A DNA stretch of 64,000 nucleotides from an uncultured Lachnospiraceae bacterium (GCA_945868435.1 CAMBLG010000007.1:36774-100773); one strand, 5' to 3'. Positions 43,837-54,339 are shown, numbered from the stretch's first letter. The notes: generated by a model not told the origin, from the sequence alone. Program-made: numbers and translations.

Positions 43837-43865
43837 TTGAATTTTAGAACAGATTCATATATAAT
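43837..43865 (+). promoter_or_regulatory. Promoter of the thioesterase-polA-purH gene run
   Basis: -35 TTGAAT, 17-base spacer, -10 TATAAT, 33 bases before the thioesterase start. Confidence 0.65.
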
Positions 43866-43897
43866 AGAGATCAGGTTTCAAAGAAGGAGATGATTAC

Positions 43898-44365
43898 ATG
43901 AAACAGGAAATTCTAGTTTCAGGCCCGGAAGAGCCGATCAAGCTGCGCCCGTATGAGCATCATGCCAAGTATTACGAGACAGATCAGATGGGAATCATCC
44001 ACCACAGCAATTATGTAAAGTGGATGGAGGAAGCCCGCATGGATCTGATGGAGCAGATTGGGTTAAGCTACAAGCAGATGGAGACGATGGAGATCATCAG
44101 CCCGGTTCTGTCCATTGAAGTGCAGTATCACAGCATGGTTCATTTTGATGATGTGGTTGTTATTCAGACAAAGCTTGTGAAATACAACGGCATCAAGATG
44201 GAAGTGGAGTATGTCATGACCGATAAGGAGACGGGAGAACTTCGAACTACCGGACGAAGCAGCCATTGCTTTTTGAACCGATCCGGCAAGCCGATTTCCT
44301 TGAAACGTTCGTATCCGGAACTGGATACAAAGTTCTTCGAGGCAAAGGATGCGGATATCTTGTAA
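43898..44365 (+). CDS. Acyl-CoA thioesterase, YbgC/4-hydroxybenzoyl-CoA type hot-dog protein
   Basis: 155 residues, single hot-dog fold. The active-site stretch YYETDQMGIIHHSNYVKWMEE (residues 27-47) has the catalytic Asp followed by the invariant Gly and the HHSNY helix start. Hydrolyses short or medium acyl-CoA or aromatic acyl-CoA esters; substrate not predictable. First gene of a ten-gene same-strand run, with AAGGAG before the ATG. Confidence 0.88.
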   Translation: MKQEILVSGPEEPIKLRPYEHHAKYYETDQMGIIHHSNYVKWMEEARMDLMEQIGLSYKQMETMEIISPVLSIEVQYHSMVHFDDVVVIQTKLVKYNGIKMEVEYVMTDKETGELRTTGRSSHCFLNRSGKPISLKRSYPELDTKFFEAKDADIL

Positions 44366-44445
44366 TAAGGCCATGCGCAAATGCAAAATAAGTTCCGGCT
44401 GTTAATAAGCAGGAGTGATTGATATATTTTATGGAGGAAAAGGAA

Positions 44446-46233
44446 ATGATACAGGAGAGGCTTGCGGCACTACGCGAGGAGATGAAGAAGCGCAACATTG
44501 CAATCTATGTTGTCCCGACAGCAGATTTCCATGAATCTGAGTATGTGGGAAGCTATTTTAAGGCGAGAAAGTTTATTACCGGTTTTACCGGCTCTGCAGG
44601 AACCGCCGTCATTACACTGACGGAGGCAGGGCTTTGGACGGATGGAAGATACTTCGTCCAGGCGGAAAAGCAGTTGGAAGGAACCTCTGTCACACTGTAC
44701 AAGATGGGCATGGAAGGTGTTCCGAAAGTCAATGAGTATATTGAGAATACACTTGCTGAGGGCGAGTGCCTGGGCTTTGACGGTCGCGTGGTCAACGGAG
44801 GCTGGGGTAAGGAACTGGAGGAGATCGTTGCCAAAAAGCATGGCAGCCTGTACGTGGATGAGGACCTCATTGACCTGATCTGGAAGGACCGCCCTGCGAT
44901 GTCCGCGGAGCCGGTCCGCATTCTGGATATGGCATACACCGGCAAGAGCACTAAGGAAAAGCTTGCGGATGTGCGTGCCGTGATGAAGGAAAAGGGAGCA
45001 CAGTTACATCTGATGTCTTCTCTGTATGACATTGCATGGCTTTTGAATGTTCGTGGCAATGACATCAGTTATGTTCCGGTGGTATTGTCCTTCCTGGCAC
45101 TTTCCGAGGATTCCTGCACCTGGTTCGTTCAGGAGCAGATCGTGACGGAGGAGCTTAAGGCATATCTGACCGAGAATGGAATAACGACACAGCCATATGA
45201 GAGCTTCTACGATTATGTGAAGAATATTCATGTGGATAAGGTGCTGATGAACAAGCAAGTTGCAAACTATCGGATCTGCAATAATATTCCTGCATCCGTT
45301 GAGGTGTTGGATGAGAAGGATCCGACTGAGCGGATGAAGGCTATCAAGAATGAGACTGAGGTGAGAAACACAAGAAATGCCCATGTGAAGGATGCTGTGG
45401 CAATGTGCCGCTTTATGTACTGGCTCAAGAAGAATGTGGGCAAGATTCCGATGACGGAGATCTCTGTGTCCGATTATCTGGAACAGCTCAGGGCTGAGCA
45501 GGAAGGTTTTTTGGATCTGAGCTTTGATACCATCTGCGGTTATGCGGATCACGGTGCCATCGTTCACTATTCTGCGACTCCGGAATCTGATGTTCCGCTG
45601 AAGCCGGAAGGATTGCTTCTGGTGGATTCCGGCGGACATTACTTAGAGGGTACAACGGATATTACAAGAACCTTTGTACTGGGACCGATTACGGACGAGA
45701 TGAAGGCAGACTTCACCCGTGTGTGCCGTTCCAATATGAATCTTGCCAATGTGCGTTTCCTGCACGGATGCACCGGTATCAATCTGGATGTGATCGCGAG
45801 AGAGCCGTTCTGGGAGGCAAATCTGGACTACAATCACGGAACGGGACATGGTGTGGGCTATATCCTGAATGTGCATGAGGGACCGAATGCGTTCCGCTGG
45901 CAGAAATCCGCAGGACGTTCTGAGGACAGCGTTCTGGAGGAAGGCATGATCACCACGGACGAGCCGGGTATTTATATTGAAGGCAAGTACGGAATCCGTC
46001 TGGAGAACGAGCTGTTATGCTGCAAGGGAGAGAAGAACGAGTACGGCCAGTTCATGTATTTTGAGAACATCACGTATGTACCGTTTGACCTGGATGCCAT
46101 CGATCCGGAGCAGATGACTTCGGTGGAGCGCAGCCGTTTGAACGAATACCATGCCAAGGTTTATGAAGTGGTTTCTCCGTACCTTGAGGGAGAAGAAAAG
46201 GCATGGCTGAAAGAGGCGACCCGCGCAATTTAG
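44446..46233 (+). CDS. Aminopeptidase P family (M24B, Xaa-Pro aminopeptidase)
   Basis: 595 residues, three-domain type (two creatinase-like N-terminal domains and the pita-bread catalytic domain). Metal ligands are seen in order: LLVDSGGHYLEGTTDITRTF (two Asp), NHGTGHGVGYILNVHEGP (His), DEPGIYIEGKYGIRLENELL (two Glu). Removes an N-terminal residue before proline; cytosolic. In-frame starts at 44419 and 44431 exist, but GGAGG at 44433 is spaced for the ATG at 44446, giving MIQERLAALREEMKK as in relatives. Confidence 0.92.
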   Translation: MIQERLAALREEMKKRNIAIYVVPTADFHESEYVGSYFKARKFITGFTGSAGTAVITLTEAGLWTDGRYFVQAEKQLEGTSVTLYKMGMEGVPKVNEYIENTLAEGECLGFDGRVVNGGWGKELEEIVAKKHGSLYVDEDLIDLIWKDRPAMSAEPVRILDMAYTGKSTKEKLADVRAVMKEKGAQLHLMSSLYDIAWLLNVRGNDISYVPVVLSFLALSEDSCTWFVQEQIVTEELKAYLTENGITTQPYESFYDYVKNIHVDKVLMNKQVANYRICNNIPASVEVLDEKDPTERMKAIKNETEVRNTRNAHVKDAVAMCRFMYWLKKNVGKIPMTEISVSDYLEQLRAEQEGFLDLSFDTICGYADHGAIVHYSATPESDVPLKPEGLLLVDSGGHYLEGTTDITRTFVLGPITDEMKADFTRVCRSNMNLANVRFLHGCTGINLDVIAREPFWEANLDYNHGTGHGVGYILNVHEGPNAFRWQKSAGRSEDSVLEEGMITTDEPGIYIEGKYGIRLENELLCCKGEKNEYGQFMYFENITYVPFDLDAIDPEQMTSVERSRLNEYHAKVYEVVSPYLEGEEKAWLKEATRAI

Positions 46234-46296
46234 AGGCGTGCTTCGCCGGCCTGATTGAAGCAGGCAGACAACTATGGAATCATAAGGAGTAGCACA

Positions 46297-48963
46297 ATGA
46301 GCAAGAAGCTGGTGTTGATTGACGGACACAGTATATTGAACCGCGCATTTTTCGGACTGCCGGATCTGACCAATTCGGAGGGGCTGCACACCAATGCGGT
46401 GTATGGGTTTCTCAATATTCTGTTCAAGATACTGGAGGAGGAGAAGCCGGATTACCTGACTGTGGCGTTTGATGTGCATGCGCCAACCTTCCGTCACAAG
46501 ATGTTTGAGGCCTACAAAGGAACGAGAGGACCGATGGACGATGCATTGCGCCAGCAGGTGCCGCTTATGAAGGAGATGCTGACCGCCATGGGCGTGCGCA
46601 TTGTGGAGATGGAGGGCTATGAGGCTGACGACATCCTCGGCACGCTGGCAGGCATGGGAGAGCGGGAAGGCATGGAGGTCTCCGTTGTATCGGGAGACCG
46701 TGACCTTCTTCAGCTGGCAACGGAGCATGTGAAGATTCGAATTCCGAAAACCAAGAAGACAGGAACGGAGATCGAGGACTACTATGCTGCGGATGTCAAG
46801 GCCCGCTATCTGGTTACTCCGAAGGAATTTATCGATGTGAAGGCACTGATGGGGGATACCGCAGATAATATTCCGGGGGTGCCCGGAATCGGCGAGAAGA
46901 CCGCCACGGCGCTGATTGAACAGTACGGAAGCATCGAGGAGGTGCACGCCCATGCACCGGAGGTAAAGCCGCCCCGGGCATCCAAGAACATAGTGGAATT
47001 CTGGGAGCAGGCGAAGCTCAGCAAAGAGTTGGCCACCATCATCACGGATGTTCCGTTGAATTATGATTTTTCCGATGCGGCACTGGAATCAACGGCTGCC
47101 TTGTATACAGAGGATGCATATCTTATGTGCAAGCACTTGGAGTTCAAGAATCTGCTGTCGCGTTTTCAGGTAGATGCACCACAGGAGGACATCAGTAAAA
47201 AATTTAAGTTTATAAGGGAGAAGGCAGAGGCGGATGCGGTCTGGAACAGAATCGGAGAAGCTCCGGCAGCCTTTTATCCCATCGAACAGATCGGCATGGC
47301 TGTTACCTTTTCCGAGGAGGACAGTTATCTGATGCTGATAGGGGAGGATGTGACTGCGGAATACCTTGCGGACAGGCTTCTTGGATCACAGGCACAGAGG
47401 CTGATCGCACCGGATTTGAAGGAAGCACTGCTCTTTTTGACAATCCGTGGGGATGAGGACTGGGATTCTTATATGGCGCTGAGAGGACGTTTCTTTGACC
47501 GGACGGTTGCGGCGTATCTTCTGAATCCGTTGACGGGCGATTATCCCTATGAGGATGTGGCGAAGAATTATCTGGGACAGATGCTGGCCTCCCGCGCGGA
47601 CCTGCTGGGAAAAAAGACCATCGCCCAGGCCCTTGCGGACGAGGATGAGGATCTGAAGAATAAGGCCCTGCTTGTAGCCTGCTACGAGTCTTATACGGCA
47701 TGGAAGTCCTATCCGGTTCTCACAGAGGAACTTAAGAAGCAGGAGATGCTTTCGCTGTATGAGAACATTGAACTGCCACTGGTGTTCGTGCTGTCGGACA
47801 TGGAGCGCGAGGGCATCTGTATGGATACAGAGGCGCTGGGAGAGTATGGAAAGAAGCTGTCCGTGTCCATCACAGAGCTGGAACAGAAGATCTATGCCGA
47901 GGCCGGCGAAGAATTCAACATCAATTCGCCGAAGCAGCTTGGGGTGATCCTGTTTGAAAAGCTGGGGCTTCCCAACGGCAAAAAGACGAAGACCGGATTT
48001 TCCACCTCTGCGGATGTGTTGGAAAAGCTGGCAGGGGATTATCCGATCGTTTCGGATATCTTGGAGTATCGTCAGCTGTCGAAGCTGAAGTCCACGTACG
48101 CAGATGGGTTAGTGAACTATGTGGATGAGACCGGTAAGATTCACACGACCTTCAATCAGACCATTACTGCCACAGGACGATTGAGCAGTACGGAGCCGAA
48201 TCTGCAGAATATTCCGATCCGCATTGAATTGGGAAGACTGATCCGGAAGGTGTTTCACCCGATGCCGGGGAATCTGTTTGTGGATTCCGATTATTCGCAG
48301 ATTGAACTGCGGCTTCTGGCACATATGTCGGGGGATGAGAATCTGATTCAGGCATTCCGCCAGAATCAGGACATTCACAGAAGTACCGCTTCCCTTGTGT
48401 TCCACACACCGTTTGACGAGGTGACGGATCTGCAGAGACGGAATGCCAAGGCAGTGAATTTCGGAATCGTATACGGAATCAGTGCATTCGGACTGAGTCA
48501 GGATCTGGATATCAGCCGCGGGGAGGCGCAGGAATATATTGACAGCTATTTTGAGACGTACCCGCGAATCAAGGCCTTTTTGGATCAGACGGTTGCCGAT
48601 GCCAAGGCCAACGGATATACAAGAACGCTGTTTGGAAGAATCCGTCCAATCCCGGAGCTTTCCTCCAGTAACTTTATGCAGAGGCAGTTTGGGGAGCGCG
48701 TGGCAATGAATGCACCGATTCAGGGAACCGCCGCGGATATCATCAAGATTGCCATGATACGCGTGCATGACAGGCTGTTGAAAGAAGGATATAAGTCCAG
48801 ACTGATCCTTCAGGTACACGATGAGCTTCTCATCGAGACGGTGGAGGCCGAGAAGGATGCGGTCATTGCCCTTCTGGAAGAAGAGATGCACAAGGCCGCC
48901 GATCTGGAAGTGGAACTGGAAGTAGGGACGGAATTCGGTTATAATTGGTATGATGCACATTGA
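46297..48963 (+). CDS. polA: DNA polymerase I
   Basis: 888 residues. 5'-nuclease domain (VLIDGHSILNRAF, GYEADDILGT, GDTADNIPGVPGIGEKTA), a middle domain of exonuclease fold in which the usual DxE metal-binding pattern is not found, so proofreading is probably absent as in many Firmicutes, and the polymerase domain with motif A DYSQIELRLLAHMS, motif B RRNAKAVNFGIVYG and motif C QVHDELLIE. Fills gaps in repair and lagging-strand synthesis. AAGGAG precedes the ATG at 46297. Followed at 32 bases by coaE. Confidence 0.97.
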   Translation: MSKKLVLIDGHSILNRAFFGLPDLTNSEGLHTNAVYGFLNILFKILEEEKPDYLTVAFDVHAPTFRHKMFEAYKGTRGPMDDALRQQVPLMKEMLTAMGVRIVEMEGYEADDILGTLAGMGEREGMEVSVVSGDRDLLQLATEHVKIRIPKTKKTGTEIEDYYAADVKARYLVTPKEFIDVKALMGDTADNIPGVPGIGEKTATALIEQYGSIEEVHAHAPEVKPPRASKNIVEFWEQAKLSKELATIITDVPLNYDFSDAALESTAALYTEDAYLMCKHLEFKNLLSRFQVDAPQEDISKKFKFIREKAEADAVWNRIGEAPAAFYPIEQIGMAVTFSEEDSYLMLIGEDVTAEYLADRLLGSQAQRLIAPDLKEALLFLTIRGDEDWDSYMALRGRFFDRTVAAYLLNPLTGDYPYEDVAKNYLGQMLASRADLLGKKTIAQALADEDEDLKNKALLVACYESYTAWKSYPVLTEELKKQEMLSLYENIELPLVFVLSDMEREGICMDTEALGEYGKKLSVSITELEQKIYAEAGEEFNINSPKQLGVILFEKLGLPNGKKTKTGFSTSADVLEKLAGDYPIVSDILEYRQLSKLKSTYADGLVNYVDETGKIHTTFNQTITATGRLSSTEPNLQNIPIRIELGRLIRKVFHPMPGNLFVDSDYSQIELRLLAHMSGDENLIQAFRQNQDIHRSTASLVFHTPFDEVTDLQRRNAKAVNFGIVYGISAFGLSQDLDISRGEAQEYIDSYFETYPRIKAFLDQTVADAKANGYTRTLFGRIRPIPELSSSNFMQRQFGERVAMNAPIQGTAADIIKIAMIRVHDRLLKEGYKSRLILQVHDELLIETVEAEKDAVIALLEEEMHKAADLEVELEVGTEFGYNWYDAH

Positions 48964-48995
48964 TGCTGATAGCGAAAGATGCGGGGAGGAAAGCA

Positions 48996-49622
48996 GTGCG
49001 TTTTGTTGGAGTGACAGGCGGTGTGGGCGCAGGAAAGTCGGAGGTGCTGGGGTTTCTTGCAAAGCAACCGGGATGCCGTGTGATGCTGGCAGATGAAATT
49101 GCCCATGAATTGATGGAGCCTGGAAATGAAGTGTATCGTAAGCTGTGCGCGGAATTTGCGGGAGAGGATATCTTTGCAGAAGAGGACAAAGCCGGAGAAG
49201 CGGAGCGGCCTTTTGACCGCGGCAAGCTGGCACAGGTCATCTTTGGAGACGAAGAAAAGCGGAAGAGACTGAATGGCATCGTGCATCCTGCAGTTAAGGA
49301 TTGTGTGATCCAGCAGGCCGAGTCGGAGCGGGAACGAGGGCAGCTCTCCCTGTTGGTTTTGGAGGCTGCGCTTCTGATTGAAGAACATTATGATGAAATT
49401 TGTGACGAACTCTGGTATATTTATACAAGTGAGGAGGTCCGAAGACAGCGGCTGATTGCATCGAGAGGATATTCCGATGCGAAAATCGATCAGATTTTTG
49501 CCAGTCAGCTGAAGGAGGACACCTATCGCAAATACTGTAAGGTTGTCATAGATAATAATGGGGACTGGGACATTACAAGGAAGCAACTAGAAAAGGCTTT
49601 GAGGAGAAAAGCAGATGAATAA
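48996..49622 (+). CDS. coaE: Dephospho-CoA kinase
   Basis: 208 residues. Final step of coenzyme A synthesis. P-loop GVTGGVGAGKSEVL at the N-terminus, LADEIAHELMEPG (substrate Asp), the lid region around EEVRRQRLIASRGY, and a C-terminal IDNNGDW-type motif. The frame is open further upstream to polA, but GGGGAGG six bases before the GTG at 48996 and the family's usual beginning set the start there. Its 3' end overlaps the FtsA-like gene by eight bases. Confidence 0.93.
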   Translation: MRFVGVTGGVGAGKSEVLGFLAKQPGCRVMLADEIAHELMEPGNEVYRKLCAEFAGEDIFAEEDKAGEAERPFDRGKLAQVIFGDEEKRKRLNGIVHPAVKDCVIQQAESERERGQLSLLVLEAALLIEEHYDEICDELWYIYTSEEVRRQRLIASRGYSDAKIDQIFASQLKEDTYRKYCKVVIDNNGDWDITRKQLEKALRRKADE

Positions 49623-51711
49623 CGTATTTGGTTTGGATATTGGAACCCGCAATGTGGTAGGCACTGTGGGATACCGTACAGAAGAGGAACAGTTTGTTGT
49701 GGTGGCACAGTACATGAAGCAGCACGAGACCCGGGCCATGCTGGATGGACAGATTCACGACATCGGGCGTGTGGCGAGAACCATCGGTGTGGTCAAGAAG
49801 GAACTGGAAGAACAGACTGGGGCTCCGCTTTCGGAGGTCTGTATTGCAGCGGCTGGTCGTGTGCTCAAGACAGTGACTACCCACGTGGAATATGAGTATG
49901 CGGAGGAGTCGGTTGTTACCGGGGAAGATATTCATACCTTAAATCTTCTCGGCGTGGAAAAGGCGCAGGAGAATTTAAAAGACAATAATGATACCAAATA
50001 CAAGTTTTACTGTGTGGGCTATTCCGTTGTCAAATACTATTTGAACGATGAGGTGTTCATCAGTCTGGAGGGACACAAGGCCAACAAGATCGGGGAGGAC
50101 ATCATCGTTACATTCCTGCCGGAGGATGTCGTGGACGGTCTGTATTCCGCAGTGGGACAGGCCGGGCTTGCGGTGGCGAATATGACATTGGAGCCAATCG
50201 CGGCCATTAATGTTGCTATTCCGGAGAACTTCCGAATGTTGAACATTGCGCTGGTGGATGTGGGAGCCGGAACCTCCGATATCTCCATCACAAAAGAGGG
50301 CAGCATCATCGCCTATGGCATGATTCCCCATGCGGGAGATGAACTGACGGAAGTCATTGTGCAGCATTATCTGGTGGATTTCAAGACGGCGGAAGCAATG
50401 AAGCTTGCATCCACCACAGAGGATGAGATTACATACGAGGATATCATGAGTATTTCCCACACGATTCCGTCGGAGGAACTGTGGGAGCTGGTGGCACCGG
50501 TGGTTGATAAGATTACCTCCGAGGTGGCGGAAAAGATTAAAGAATTGAACGGAGATAAGACCGTCAGCGCCTGCTTTGTTGTCGGAGGCGGCGGTAAGGT
50601 GCACGGATTTACAGAAAAGCTTGCCGAGTATCTGGACCTCCCGAAGGAACGTGTGGCCCTTCGCGGGGAGGAGGTCTTAAAAGAAGTAACCTTTGAGCAG
50701 GAGGATATCAAAAAAGATCCCCTTCTCGTTACTCCAATCGGTATCTGTCTGAATTACTATGAGCAGAAGAACAACTTTATCATGGTGCGCTTCAACGGGG
50801 AGCGCCTGAAACTGTACGACAATAACCGTCTGACCATCGTGGATGCGGCGCTGCAGGCCGGATTCCCCAACGATCAGCTGTTTCCGAAGCGGGGCATGCC
50901 GATTAACTTTACGGTCAACGGATCTGCCCGTATTGCAAGAGGGGAGGCCGGAGAACCGGCCATTGTGACCATGAATGGACAGCCGGCGCACATCAATACG
51001 CCGCTGGAGCCAAACTGCGAGATTACCATAGAGCCGTCTACTACGGGAGAGGCAGCTGTGTACACGGTAGGGCAGTTGGAGGAGTATGGTCGGATGTCTA
51101 TGACGCTGATCGTCAATAATCAGCCGGTCACCTGCCCGAAATTTGTGGAAGTAAACGGAAGTCTGGAGCCTGCCTCTTATGAGATCAAAGAGGGGGATGT
51201 CATTGAGACAAGAAACTACTATACGGTCAGCCAGGTTATTGAGTTCATGGATGTGGAAATTGACGAGGATCGGGAAATTCTTGTGAACAACAAACCGGCG
51301 GATATGGACACTCTGGTATACGATAATTTTTCGATTGAGTGGACGGTTTTATCATTCGGGGTTGCGCCGGATGATGTGAACTCTTATAATGCTACAGAGG
51401 AAGCTGTCACGGAAAACGGAACAGACTATGAGAACCGAAGTGAGGAAGACGAAGCTGTCGGGAATGCACAGGAGGCGTCAGATGTATCCGAGACAGTGGA
51501 TAATCGATGTATCGTGACCGTCAATGGAGAGACGGTGGAGCTTATGGGCAAGGAGTCTTACATTTTTGTGGACATTTTTGACCGGATCACCTTTGATCTG
51601 AATGCAGGCAGAGGCCGTGCCATTGCGACGATGGTCAACGGAATGGATGCGGAGTTCTCCCAGGAGCTTCACGACGGCGACCGCATTGAGCTGTACTGGA
51701 AAGAGAATTAG
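49615..51711 (+). CDS. Large FtsA-like actin-fold ATPase with C-terminal extra domains
   Basis: 698 residues, far longer than FtsA (about 420). Residues 1-380 form an FtsA/PilM-type actin fold: phosphate-1 LDIGTRNVVGTVG (7-19), a SHS2-like insert with IHDIGRVARTIGVVKKELE, phosphate-2 LVDVGAGTSDISI near 214, adenosine motif VVGGGGKVHG near 323. The remaining 300 residues are not FtsA: two stretches look like beta-grasp (ubiquitin/ThiS-like) modules, around 405-470 (FTVNGSAR...GEPAIVTMNG) and the C-terminus (YIFVDIFDRITFDL to LHDGDRIELYW), separated by an acidic linker. No amphipathic C-terminal membrane helix is evident. Known Clostridia carry similar long FtsA-domain proteins, but I know of no characterised role. 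Confidence 0.8.
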   Translation: MNNVFGLDIGTRNVVGTVGYRTEEEQFVVVAQYMKQHETRAMLDGQIHDIGRVARTIGVVKKELEEQTGAPLSEVCIAAAGRVLKTVTTHVEYEYAEESVVTGEDIHTLNLLGVEKAQENLKDNNDTKYKFYCVGYSVVKYYLNDEVFISLEGHKANKIGEDIIVTFLPEDVVDGLYSAVGQAGLAVANMTLEPIAAINVAIPENFRMLNIALVDVGAGTSDISITKEGSIIAYGMIPHAGDELTEVIVQHYLVDFKTAEAMKLASTTEDEITYEDIMSISHTIPSEELWELVAPVVDKITSEVAEKIKELNGDKTVSACFVVGGGGKVHGFTEKLAEYLDLPKERVALRGEEVLKEVTFEQEDIKKDPLLVTPIGICLNYYEQKNNFIMVRFNGERLKLYDNNRLTIVDAALQAGFPNDQLFPKRGMPINFTVNGSARIARGEAGEPAIVTMNGQPAHINTPLEPNCEITIEPSTTGEAAVYTVGQLEEYGRMSMTLIVNNQPVTCPKFVEVNGSLEPASYEIKEGDVIETRNYYTVSQVIEFMDVEIDEDREILVNNKPADMDTLVYDNFSIEWTVLSFGVAPDDVNSYNATEEAVTENGTDYENRSEEDEAVGNAQEASDVSETVDNRCIVTVNGETVELMGKESYIFVDIFDRITFDLNAGRGRAIATMVNGMDAEFSQELHDGDRIELYWKEN

Positions 51712-51731
51712 AATACGTTAGGAAAGCATAT

Positions 51732-52535
51732 ATGTTAGAATTGTGTAGTATTGCCAGTGGAAGCAGTGGCAATTGTATTTGTGTGGGATCGGATTCCCAT
51801 CACATCCTCATCGATGCGGGAATCAGTGGAAAACGCATTGAGAACGGATTGAATTCCATCGACTTGAAAAGTCAGGAGATGGAGGGGATTTTAATCACCC
51901 ATGAACATATCGACCACATCGCAGGTTTGGGTGTGATGGCAAGACGCTATGGAATTCCCATGTACGCCACAGAGGGAACCATCGAGGCAATCAAACGGGT
52001 ATCCTCCGTGGGGAAGATTGACGAGAGCCTGTTTCACGTCATACGACCGAAGGAGCAGTTTGAGATCGGGGATTTACATATTCTTCCAATCTCCATTTCC
52101 CATGATGCGGCAGATCCGGTGGCTTATCGGATCAACTGCAAGGATCGCACCTTTGCGGTGGTGACAGATCTCGGAACCTATACGGAGGAGATCACAGCAC
52201 AGCTTCAGGGATTGGATGCACTGCTTCTGGAGGCTAATCACGATATCCATATGCTGGAGACCGGAATTTATCCCTATCCGCTGAAACAGCGGATCATGGG
52301 AGATAAGGGGCATCTGTCCAATGAGCGGAGCGGCCAACTGTTGGGAGAGCTGCTGCATGACCATTTCGGGACTGTGCTTCTCGGGCATCTGAGCAAGGAG
52401 AACAACTACGAGGAGTTGGCATATGAGGCTGTCAGATTAGAGGTTACCATGGGAGATAATCCGTATAAGGCAGATGATTTCCCAATCTATGTGGCGAAGC
52501 GGGACGCTGTGTCGCAGGTGATAAGAGCAATGTAA
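51732..52535 (+). CDS. MBL-fold metallohydrolase, YycJ/WalJ type
   Basis: 267 residues. Metallo-beta-lactamase fold: SSGNCICVGSDSHHILIDAG at the N-terminus, metal motif THEHIDHIAG (residues 56-65), then ISHDAADPVAYR, VVTDLG and LLGHLSKENN. The family (WalJ/YycJ) is a 5'-exonuclease-like hydrolase linked to DNA repair and to cell-wall control in Firmicutes; here it lies away from walRK and next to the FtsA-like and polA genes. Starts 20 bases after the FtsA-like stop, with an AGGAAAG site. Confidence 0.88.
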   Translation: MLELCSIASGSSGNCICVGSDSHHILIDAGISGKRIENGLNSIDLKSQEMEGILITHEHIDHIAGLGVMARRYGIPMYATEGTIEAIKRVSSVGKIDESLFHVIRPKEQFEIGDLHILPISISHDAADPVAYRINCKDRTFAVVTDLGTYTEEITAQLQGLDALLLEANHDIHMLETGIYPYPLKQRIMGDKGHLSNERSGQLLGELLHDHFGTVLLGHLSKENNYEELAYEAVRLEVTMGDNPYKADDFPIYVAKRDAVSQVIRAM

Positions 52536-52547
52536 AGGAGAAAAAAC

Positions 52548-52820
52548 ATGAACAAAGTAATCATTACTGTAGTAGGAAAAGATACCGTTGGTATTATTGC
52601 GAAGGTATGCACCTATCTCTCAGAGAGTGGTGTGAACGTGCTTGACATCTCACAGACAATTGTGTCCGGCTTTTTCAACATGATGATGATTGTGGATATG
52701 AGCGCTGCAATAAAGTCCTTTGCGGAGGTTTCCGCACAGCTGGATGAGCTTGGAGAAAGCATCGGCGTGGCAATCAAGTGCCAGAAGGAAGAAATCTTTG
52801 AGAAAATGCATAGAATCTAG
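52548..52820 (+). CDS. ACT-domain protein (UPF0237 type)
   Basis: 90 residues, one ACT domain: KVIITVVGKDTVGIIAKVCTYLSESG and a second half ending MHRI. These small proteins are regularly encoded just before PFL/DUF711 family genes, as here (34-base gap). The ACT fold suggests ligand binding, probably of an amino acid or nucleotide, to control the partner. AAAGGAG precedes the ATG. Confidence 0.9.
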   Translation: MNKVIITVVGKDTVGIIAKVCTYLSESGVNVLDISQTIVSGFFNMMMIVDMSAAIKSFAEVSAQLDELGESIGVAIKCQKEEIFEKMHRI

Positions 52821-52854
52821 AAACGGTATCCACGAGACAAGTAAGGAGTAAAAT

Positions 52855-54219
52855 ATGATTAACATTGGTGAAGTAATCGAGACCAATCAGATGGTGGAGA
52901 AAGAGAATCTGGATGTGCGTACCATCACGCTTGGTATCAGCCTTCTGGACTGTATCGATTCGGACCTGAATAAAGTAAATGAAAACATCTACAATAAGAT
53001 CACCACACTGGCAAAGGATCTGGTGGCAACGGGAGAGGATATTGAGAACAATTATTGCATTCCCATTGTAAACAAGCGAATTTCCGTGACTCCCATCGCG
53101 CTGGTGGGAGGTGCGGCATGTAAATGTCCGGAGGATTTTGTATCCATTGCCAAGACCTTGGATAAAGCCGCCAAAAAGGTGGGTGTTAACTTTATCGGCG
53201 GATATTCCGCCCTGGTATCCAAGGGCATGACAACTGCGGACGAGAATCTGATCCGCTCCATCCCTCAGGCACTGGCACAGACGGAACTGGTATGCAGCTC
53301 TGTCAATGTAGGCTCCACCAAGACCGGCATCAACATGGATGCGGTGAAGCTTATGGGTGAGATCATAAAGGAGACTGCCGAGGAGACGAAGGACGACGAT
53401 TCCTTAGGCTGTGCAAAGCTCGTCGTATTTTGCAACGCGCCGGACGATAATCCGTTTATGGCGGGAGCGTTCCACGGAGTGACGGAGGCCGATGCCATCA
53501 TCAACGTGGGTGTCAGTGGACCGGGCGTGGTGAAGACCGCATTGGAGAAGGTTCGAGGGGAGAGCTTTGAGGTTCTCTGCGAGACCATCAAGAAGACGGC
53601 CTTTAAGGTAACCCGTGTGGGTCAGCTGGTGGCCAAAGAAGCCTCCAAGCGGCTGAATGTTCCTTTCGGAATCATCGATCTGTCACTGGCTCCGACCCCG
53701 GCGATCGGAGATTCCGTTGCGGATATTCTCTGTGAGATCGGTCTGGAGCATGCAGGCGCGCCGGGCACGACTGCGGCTCTTGCACTGTTAAACGATCAGG
53801 TGAAAAAGGGCGGTATTATGGCATCCTCTTACGTCGGCGGCTTAAGCGGTGCCTTTATTCCAGTCAGTGAGGATCAGGGAATGATCAATGCCGTGGTGGA
53901 CGGCGCACTGACGTTGGAGAAACTGGAGGCCATGACCTGTGTATGCTCCGTAGGCCTTGATATGATCGCAATACCGGGAGATACGAAGGCAACTACTATC
54001 TCCGGTATTATCGCAGATGAGATGGCGATCGGAATGATCAACCAGAAGACCACGGCTGTCCGTCTGATTCCAGTCATCGGCAAGGGGGTTGGCGAGACGG
54101 TTGAATTTGGCGGTCTGTTGGGCTACGCACCGATCATGCCGGTAAACCAGTTCAGTTGTGATGCGTTTGTAAACCGTGGTGGACGTATCCCGGCTCCGGT
54201 GCACTCCTTCAAGAATTGA
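52855..54219 (+). CDS. PFL family protein (DUF711/UPF0210)
   Basis: 454 residues, uniform full-length match in style to the UPF0210 family: [20 protein letters not shown] near the N-terminus and several Gly-rich loops ([45 protein letters not shown]). Crystal relatives have a pyruvate formate-lyase-like barrel, but there is no glycyl-radical motif and the reaction is unknown. Co-transcribed with the ACT protein. AAGGAG precedes the ATG. Confidence 0.9.
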   Translation: MINIGEVIETNQMVEKENLDVRTITLGISLLDCIDSDLNKVNENIYNKITTLAKDLVATGEDIENNYCIPIVNKRISVTPIALVGGAACKCPEDFVSIAKTLDKAAKKVGVNFIGGYSALVSKGMTTADENLIRSIPQALAQTELVCSSVNVGSTKTGINMDAVKLMGEIIKETAEETKDDDSLGCAKLVVFCNAPDDNPFMAGAFHGVTEADAIINVGVSGPGVVKTALEKVRGESFEVLCETIKKTAFKVTRVGQLVAKEASKRLNVPFGIIDLSLAPTPAIGDSVADILCEIGLEHAGAPGTTAALALLNDQVKKGGIMASSYVGGLSGAFIPVSEDQGMINAVVDGALTLEKLEAMTCVCSVGLDMIAIPGDTKATTISGIIADEMAIGMINQKTTAVRLIPVIGKGVGETVEFGGLLGYAPIMPVNQFSCDAFVNRGGRIPAPVHSFKN

Positions 54220-54339
54220 TGTTTTAACTTGACAAGAACCGGAATACATGATCAAGGAATTTTTGTGAAGCAAAATGTTCCGCTTAGAAGAGGCAAAGAG
54301 TTGATTTTAATTGAACACAGAAAACAGGAGGAAACGCGA

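Noticed and set aside
48109..49233. 374-codon minus-strand frame opposite polA and coaE
   Set aside because: Shadow of the two real genes; low-complexity translation and no start signals.
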